A DNA stretch of 36,755 nt from Butyrivibrio sp. (GTDB lineage Bacteria > Bacillota > Clostridia > Lachnospirales > Lachnospiraceae), in NCBI RefSeq assembly GCF_017940685.1, contig NZ_JAGAYD010000012.1, forward strand, positions 1 to 36,755. Direction: 5' to 3'. The notes below the pieces were generated by a model that was not told the origin of the DNA, searched no databases, and was given only the letters and a program-made list of their open reading frames with translations. Position 1 is the first letter of the stretch. Every line of letters begins with the position of its first letter. Of the stretch, positions 24,206 to 32,000 are shown piece by piece. The position numbers and the translations under genes are program-made.

Positions 24206-25507
24206 ATGGAGCAGTATTTTCAACCGGAGATTGAATGTGCCCCAGTGGAAAAAATTAAGGAAATCCAGTCTGAGAAGCTTGTTAAACAGGTAAAGCATGT
24301 CTGGGATAACGTACCTCACTACCGCAAAAAGATGGAGGAGAAGGGCGTAACTCCTGATGACATCAAGTCTGTTGATGATCTTCACAAGCTCCCGTTTTTA
24401 TCCAAGGCTGACCTTAGAGAGACCTATCCAAAGGGACTTCTTGCTGTTCCTCAGGATCAGGTCGTAAGGATCCACTCCACTTCAGGAACCACAGGAAAAA
24501 GAGTCATCGCCTACTATACACAGCATGACATTGATCTCTGGGAGGACTGCTGCGCAAGAGCTATCATGGCAGCCGGCGGAACCAAGGAAGATGTCTGCCA
24601 GATATCTTACGGCTTTGGACTTTTCACCGGTGGCGCAGGCCTTAACGGCGGATCCCACAAGGTTGGCTGTATGACTGTTCCTATCAGCTCCGGTAACACA
24701 GACCGTCAGATCATGTTCATAAACGACCTTCAGGCTACTATCCTTTGCTGCACTCCTAGCTATGCTGCATATCTTGGCGAGCGCATGCAGGAAATGGGCT
24801 ATGGTCCTGATGATATTCCATTAAAGGCAGGTATCTTCGGAGCCGAGGCCTGGAGTGAAGAGATGAGACACTCCATCGAAAAGACCATGGGCATCAAGGC
24901 CTTTGATATCTATGGACTTACAGAGCTCTCAGGTCCTGGTGTTGCCTTTGAGTGCAGCGAGCAAAAGGGCATGCACGTAAACGAAGACCACTTCATCGTC
25001 GAGATAATTGACCCTGAAACCGAGGAAGTCCTTCCTGAAGGAAGCCAGGGCGAGCTGGTATTTACTGCTGTTGATAAAGAAGCCTTCCCTATGATCAGAT
25101 ACCGCACAAGAGATATCTGCAAAGTCACAAGAGAAAAGTGCTCCTGCGGAAGAACTCTTATCAGAATGGCTAAGCCTATGGGAAGAAGCGACGACATGCT
25201 CATCATCCGTGGTGTAAACGTATTCCCAAGCGAAATAGAGACAGTTCTTTTAAACAACGGTTATGCAGCTAACTACCAGATAGTTGTTGACCGTGTAAAC
25301 AACACTGATACCCTTGACGTTCAGGTTGAGATGACTCCTGAGATGTTCAACGATAACCTTGGTGAAGTTGAGGCAAGGCAGAACAAGCTCTCAGCAGACC
25401 TTAAGTCAATGCTTGGCATCAAGGCCAAGGTATCTCTCCTTGCTCCTAAGTCCATCACAAGGTCTGAGGGTAAGGCAGTCAGAGTTATCGACAAGCGTAA
25501 GATTTGA
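24206..25507 (+). CDS. paaK: Phenylacetate-CoA ligase family protein
   Basis: The 433-residue AMP-forming ligase has the PaaK pattern: HSTSGTTGKR (P-loop-like, 90-99), YGFGLFTGGAGLNGG, GIFGAEAWSEEMR, DIYGLTELSGPG, the Cys-containing segment REKCSCGRT and RSDDMLIIRGVNVFP. PaaK-type enzymes join phenylacetate or related aryl acids to CoA. Next to iorAB, it would either charge aryl acetates for reductive carboxylation to amino acids, or recover energy in the opposite direction. The start at 24206 follows AGGAGG by 9 nt; the frame extends 12 codons further, but without a site. The operon has a second ligase at 20062. Confidence 0.92.
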   Translation: MEQYFQPEIECAPVEKIKEIQSEKLVKQVKHVWDNVPHYRKKMEEKGVTPDDIKSVDDLHKLPFLSKADLRETYPKGLLAVPQDQVVRIHSTSGTTGKRVIAYYTQHDIDLWEDCCARAIMAAGGTKEDVCQISYGFGLFTGGAGLNGGSHKVGCMTVPISSGNTDRQIMFINDLQATILCCTPSYAAYLGERMQEMGYGPDDIPLKAGIFGAEAWSEEMRHSIEKTMGIKAFDIYGLTELSGPGVAFECSEQKGMHVNEDHFIVEIIDPETEEVLPEGSQGELVFTAVDKEAFPMIRYRTRDICKVTREKCSCGRTLIRMAKPMGRSDDMLIIRGVNVFPSEIETVLLNNGYAANYQIVVDRVNNTDTLDVQVEMTPEMFNDNLGEVEARQNKLSADLKSMLGIKAKVSLLAPKSITRSEGKAVRVIDKRKI

Positions 25508-25510
25508 TGT

Positions 25511-25526
25511 GATATAATATTATATC
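25511..25526. promoter_or_regulatory. Perfect 16-bp palindrome between paaK and the ACT-domain gene
   Basis: GATATAATATTATATC is a perfect palindrome just after the paaK stop. It includes TATAAT on both strands, so it could be a -10 region (TCGACA at 25488-25493 is a 19-bp-distant, weak -35) or a binding site. Neither role is proven. Confidence 0.35.
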
Positions 25527-25557
25527 CACCAACAACATTATTCACAGGAGGATAACC

Positions 25558-25992
25558 ATGAGCGTACAGCAGATATCCGTCTTTTTGGAAAATAAACCCG
25601 GAACCCTCAAGAAAATGACAGGGGTTCTTGCAGAACACAAAATAGATATGAGAGCTACATCCCTTGCAGAGACCAAGGACTTTGGAATCGCAAGACTCAT
25701 CGTTGATGACGCCATCAGCGCCGTAAACACCCTTAAAGAGCACGACTTCGTAGCAAGCCTTACACCAGTTCTTGCTATCGAGATTCCTGACGAAGCCGGC
25801 GGTCTTGACAAGCTCCTTGAGATCTTCGCCGCAGCGGAAGTAAACATTGAATATATGTATGCCTTCCCAGGTGGAAAAGACACTGACAAGGCCGTAATGA
25901 TCTTCCGCGTAGCCGACACTAAGGCAGCCGAAGCAAGGCTTCTTGGAAAGGGCGCTAAGATCCTTACCCAGGAAGAGATTTCAAATATCTAA
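25558..25992 (+). CDS. Tandem ACT-domain protein
   Basis: The 144-residue protein consists of two ACT-type halves (about 1-70 and 71-144), the first beginning QQISVFLENKPGTLKKMTGVL and the second TPVLAIEIPDEAGGLDKLLEI. ACT domains bind amino acids and regulate enzymes. No catalytic domain is attached. It closes the ior/paaK operon, where a free-standing ACT protein of this type is often found, so it may sense an aromatic or branched amino acid and control the ligase or oxidoreductase; this role is inference. AGGAGG lies before the ATG. Palindrome copy 3 follows its stop. Confidence 0.9.
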   Translation: MSVQQISVFLENKPGTLKKMTGVLAEHKIDMRATSLAETKDFGIARLIVDDAISAVNTLKEHDFVASLTPVLAIEIPDEAGGLDKLLEIFAAAEVNIEYMYAFPGGKDTDKAVMIFRVADTKAAEARLLGKGAKILTQEEISNI

Positions 25993-26004
25993 CAATCACA
26001 CGGG

Positions 26005-26080
26005 AAGCCACGGGGACGGTTCTTTTGGCTGGTTTATTTTTCAAAACCAGCCAAAAGAACCGTCCCCGTGGCTTGTTTTC
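26005..26080 (+). repeat. Palindromic element copy 3
   Basis: Two perfect 31-nt arms (26005-26035 and 26044-26074) with an 8-nt loop. The outer part is AAGCCACGGGGACGGTTCT instead of AAGACACGGGG..., and the partner arm changes to match (GTGGCTT), so the pair is kept. The inner arm is TTTGGCTGGTTT. The element sits between convergent genes; a short T run follows on the plus strand, and the giant gene's stop codon overlaps it at 26079. Confidence 0.92.
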
Positions 26081-29000
26081 ACCTGATATCCTGGCCCATG
26101 AGTCTGTTGTAAACTCTCTGGGCTGTTTCGTTGTCCTGCTTACCAACAGCGTCTTTGCAGCCTATAGCTGCAAGCAGAAGTGATGCTCTAAGGAACTGTT
26201 TTGCATCAACGCCGAAAGGACTTGCACACTGAAGCAGTGTCTGAACGATGTGCCATCCTACAAAGGAGGCCTGCTCACTAAAGTCCTTAAAGCCGTAGGC
26301 CTTCCTGAAGAGCTCGGCATTGCTCATTTCGCCCATGAACTCTGTCTCTTTCTTTTCAAGCTCACAGCCATCCATGATGTCTCTTGATCCCGTATTTTTT
26401 CTGCCGGTCTGGTCGCTTATGATCTTGTTTACGTTGTCGCCCCTGAGTTTCTTTATCTCTTCACCTAAAGGTCCGTTATCTGCAAAATACTTATCCATCA
26501 CAACCTTATCAGTTACCACACTGGTGATGAAGCGTGCAGTTTCAAGTGTCTCCTGGATGATCATCCTGATACCGCCAACAAAGAAGTTAGTGACAGCCTG
26601 AATACCGATGCTACTGCCAGAAAGGACGTTGACGCAGGCAGTTGCAGTTTCAATGATATCCCTGGCGTTGGCTCCAGTTCCTGCAGCAGTTGAAACCTCC
26701 TGCAATATCCATTCCTTGTTGAGCTGGTTGTCCTTTGTAACAAGCTGCTGTTCCTTGGTCTGGCGCTTCTTGCCTTCTTCCATGCGTTTCTCAGTCTGCT
26801 TCTTTAGCTCTTCCTCATTCTCCACAGGCTTACGGATTTCTTTTATACCCTTGGCATCAAGATAGATGTTGTAGATTCCCATAAGTCCGTTGGCTGTCTG
26901 CTCAAGGCTCTCACCGCCTATTGCAAAGCCGGTCTGAACAGCCTGGCCGACCACCTGAAGCACTGCAGATGTGGACTTGGTCACTGTACCACCGATTTCA
27001 GCATATCCAAGATAATCAGTTGCAGTATTCTTGGTAATTCCAGGCTTAACAATTCCGGTGCTCAGCATCTTGTTTCTCATCTGAGGGCTAAGGCAAGCCA
27101 TCATGATTCTCTGACCTACTGCATAACCTGGGATTGCCCCTTCAAGCTCTGCCCGGACTCTTCTGCCAATGAACCTTGTGAGTCTGTTGCCTGAGCGGTA
27201 CAGATTCTTTCTAAGGAACTTGTAATTGTACATGAAACGTCCGTACTCATCTACATTACCGGTAGCACGGTAGTTTTCTGCTTCGCCTACAAATGTCTTT
27301 CTCTCGCCTTCGGTTCTTCTTACAAACTTAAGGGCATTTGCAAACAGTCCCCAGTCAATGCCAGTTTTTCTATCAGCACCAATGTATGCCCAGTTAAAGA
27401 TCTTTTTCCCTACCATAAGGTCCACAAAATCTTTCTTCTTCTGTGGATTTCTCTTATCGGAAACCTGTGTTGAAACCAGTGACTGCATGGCTTCATGGAT
27501 ATCCTGCTGATTGGTGGCCAGGATATTTTTAGCTCCCGGTACAGACAGGTGCTCAATGTAGTAATCCGCCAGCTTGTCCCTTCCAGCTTCATTTACATAC
27601 TTGTCTTCATTCATGCCAATGGCAGTAGAGATATTGTTGTCGGTAGAAACATCCAGTATATCTCTATGCTTAAGAGCGTGAACTACCAGCATCTGCTCAT
27701 TGTCGGACATTCCATAGAATGCAGAAATAAGCGGCATGGCCTCCTTTGGATTCTTCTTGGCCTCTCTGACAAGAAAGTCCTTAAAGTAATCAAACTGGTT
27801 GAAGTCCTTCTCCTTAAACTTACTGTCAATTTCATTATAAAGAACTGCAGCCTCTTTGTTAGGAGCTGATTTGTCTGTGGTGTGACTCACAGTCTGTCTG
27901 CAAACCTGGATCTTTAAGTTCTCAGCCTCAATTTCATCGACCATATCCATGGCTCTTTCAAGGAGCTTCCAATCAATCTTGGTAGCACGCTTAAGTGCAC
28001 CTTTAGCAAAGCTTTCTGCCGAAACACCGGTCTGACTTAGATCTATGCTATCCTTGAGCTGGAAGCTAAAAAGCGTAGCTGCTGCCTTTGCATACATAGG
28101 GTTATCCACAGATGTGCACAGCTGTGCGATCATATTCTTGTCCATACCTTCAGAGCTTGAAAGAGATTCTTTTAGGGCATTCCTCTTCTCCTCATTTACA
28201 AATGGGACTCCGCGGAGCATAAGCGCATCCCACTTGCCGTCATTAGTGGTATAGTCAACTACTGTTCTATCCTGAAGGATATGGAGCAGCATGTACATCT
28301 GTGTGTCGTTGTACTTACCAAGCTTCTTTGAAATCTTGCCCACAGACTCATCAATCTTCATCTCTGAATCTGCATATTTAGTAAAGAACTCCTTGAAGGA
28401 TTTGGCGCCATAGAAAGCTCCTGTATCCAGAGCATCCTGAACGATCTTGTACTCCCCGGGCTTTCCTGCAAGCTCTCTTCCGATCTCAGCGGTGTATCTT
28501 CCATCTGAGAGTCTTGCATCCTTAGGCATAACTTCCAGCTTCTTGCTTATGCAGTACTTTGTGTAAGTCATTGCCTTGTCAAAGATAGTCTTGGAAACTC
28601 TGCGAAGACCTGTCTTTCTGTCAGTTTTAAGGAGCTTACTCATAACAAGGCTGTAATCGATCTTAGGAGCAAAGTCCTTGCCATAGATATAGGAAGCCAG
28701 CTGCTCCTGGAGCTCTACCTCTTTGCTGATCTGCTTATCCCTGTCAACCATTACAGAGTTAGAAGTAAGCTTATTGGAATCCAAAAGTCCCATTTCAGGG
28801 AATGTAAGAACCAGTGCAAAGACCTTCTGCTCCTCGCAGGTAAGGTTGTTATATTCATTTATAAGCTCCTTCCTGCCGGTAAGGGCGATCTCTTTTTCAA
28901 CATCAGCCCTTGTATAAGTTACAGAAGAGTTCATCTTCTCTGCAGCCGTAACACTATTACTTGAAACATGCTGCATAAGAGCCTTTGAGTCAGGAAGATA

Positions 29001-32000
29001 GGTAAGGGCGACCTTTTGGGTGCTCTCTTTTGAAAGAGTTCCCTCTGCCTTGACCTGATCACCAACAAGCTTATCTACAGCGTCATTTATGCTATCTGTG
29101 AACTTCTTGATATCAAGCTTTCCATCTTCGCTTATGTTTTCAAAGATATCCTTCTTTAAGTAATCAAAAAGTCCAAGCCTTACGCCCAGGTCTTTACTTA
29201 CCTGTTCTATCTTTTGGCAGCAGATATCTGCAAGTTCAAAGTACTGTTTCTTTTCCCTGCAGATTTCATGGAAGTCCTCTTTGCTCATGGTAAAGCGAGC
29301 CATGTTCATCTCTTCCATGAACTCGTCATACTCACGTTTTGCCAAAAGAGATTTTGGCTTAGCTATATCAAGTGCTTCATTCCTAAGCTTAAGCTCATCC
29401 AGTATCTCTTTTACGTCGCCTTCGTTTGTGCCATCTAATGGAAGCTCTTTTCTTATGGCATTCTGAGCAAAGGCAAATACAACTGCCTTCTTGATCTCAT
29501 CTTCAGATAGTCCCCCATGGGCGCGCAGGGCACCGTCAAGGGTAAGTAGCCTTTTCTTGTCTGCTGTGATATAGTCAGATAGTTTCTTTTCCTCAACCTT
29601 ACCATAGGCAATAACTCTCTCTGCAAGAAGTCCTTTTATGAATTCAGGATCTGCCTTGCCATAGTTATCGCTTAAATGGATATATACAAAATCTGCCGCA
29701 TTATCGATAGCCTTTTGTGTGACAAGTTTTGGATCTGCATTATATGCGAAAAGACCTATTGTGCCCAGGGACTGCTTCTTTTCAACAAACTCGTTGTACT
29801 TCTCTTCCTTATTTCTCTGAAGGAGTCTTCCCTCGCCCTTTCTTATCTCAATACCAAGACGGATCTTCTCTTTTGTATCAAGCACAGTCCTGTCGCCATA
29901 GATGTCTTTATTTCTGTCAAGGCCAAGGGCTTCCTTGTACTTTTTCAGGTTATCAAGGAATGAATGTCTGAACTCACTTTCATTAAGCAGGTACGCCTTC
30001 GGATTCATGATCTGCATCAGAAGACTGTAGTCTGCAAAGACCTTATCTTCCTCTGTGATCTCCCTCTTTGCATCAAGATCACTTAAGATCTTCGTAGAGC
30101 TCATAAGCTCTTTTTTCTGCTTGACCGCTCCGCCTAATGTGAATACATTAGCTGCCTCTTTGTACAGATCATCATTTTCTTTGACACTTGTGTAGGCCTT
30201 ATTTTTCTGGGCTTTGTCATAGATGACCATCATGGTCTCATCCAGATACTGCATGTTCTTTTTGTACTGGTCTTCTATCTTTTTAACAGCTTCAAACATA
30301 TCGTCTTCACTGTACAAAAGCGCGAAGGAAGCAGGATCTGCACCAAGGATGTAGGTCAGCTTCATAAGAAGGGTGCCAGAAGCCATTGATTTATCAATGC
30401 CCGCTGAGCACATCCTTCCCTGGACATTGTTAAGTATGTCTCTTACGCTCTTTCCATTTATTTCCTTGAGATAGAATCCGTCATGGTAGTTCTTTATAGA
30501 GGTGTACCACTGATCCTTGTCCCAGCTCTTCCTGCCCTTGAAGGACTGCCAGTTCTCCATGACATACTGCTCGTTAATGGGCATGGATCCTCTGAAGTCA
30601 TTACTGGACATAACATCAAGGCCCACACCGATCTCTGCATCCAGCTGCTTCATGAATTCTTCAAACTCGCTGTCGGTGGTGGTCATGATCTTCTTATAGA
30701 CCTCAGGATCCTTCATCATCTGGTCTCTTACAACCTTGAACTTGCCATCCTGTCTTTTTCTGGGATCCCCATAATTATCGATGTAATCTCTTCTTCGTAA
30801 GTAGAGCTTTCCGATCTCCTCACTTTCTTTGCGCGCCTTAACGCACTTATCGTCGCTGCCATAGATGTCCATAAGCCTCTGGGAAAGATCAAGAAGGTCT
30901 TCAACTCCATATTTTCTGACGTTTTCTTCTCTGTCTTTCTTGTTGTGAGTGACCTTAAGTCCCGCAATTACAGGTTTTAACTTGTTAAGGATCTTACTAA
31001 CTTCCTCGGTTTTAAGGTCCTGTCCCTGTAAAATAGCAGTAAGCTGCTGTCTCTTGATTATTAAGTCTCTACTCTTTTCTACAATATCTGCGTAGTACTG
31101 ATCATCTCCAGAATCAAGGAATGCCTTCTCTCCGACGCCGCCTGCTCCAAAGTACTCTTTGCCGCAGCCAAACAAAAGCAATTCGCCCATACAGTCAGCC
31201 ATTTCAAGCTTCGTTGATGAAGAATCTGCTGCTATGACATTGGCAAATATTGCCTTCACTGCAAAAAGAGTCTCAAGATCCATCTCCTGGATTCCATGAT
31301 CTTTTCCGAGGTATGTACTAAGCTCTTTTTCAGAGTTCTTATCAATAACCCACTTAGCAGCCCCTGTACCTTCCTCATATTTTTTGGTGATCTTCATTTC
31401 TTTAATGAAAGTACCAAAATCCCTGATCCTGTCTTTAACTTTATCAGCCGGAACCTCTTTTAAAGTAGCAAGGAACTTCTGGATAAGCTTGGTGAATCTA
31501 TCCTCATGCTCAGGGTGCAGCCCAGGCGCAATCTGGGTCTCATCGCTCTTTGCCAAGTTCTTCCAGAAGGTCTCGGCAAAGTTGATCCTCTTGATCCTCG
31601 CCACCTGATTCACCTGTTTGCCCTGAATATTCAGGTAATTGAATTTAAGGTAAGTGTTGTTAGGATCAAAGTCTGTTGCCAACATAGCATCAAGGCGCAT
31701 TCTGTTGACACTTTCCTCTCCGGCCATGACCTTTGTATGCTCTTCTTTCCTCTGTCTAAAGAGCTCTGGAGTCATCTGAAGAGTGAGAAAGTCCTTCATA
31801 AGCTTTTTCTTAAGGCCATATACGCCGCAAAACTTCCAGTCGTCTAAAAGAAGACCATCTGCAGCCTTATCATCCTTGATGCTTCCAACTGCCGACAGGC
31901 TAAGCTTAATATCAGCAAAGAACTGCGCATAATCCACAACTCCAAGATTTGCAAGCTGCTCTATACTCTTAACTCCCTCAAGGTATGGATACCTTGCGTG

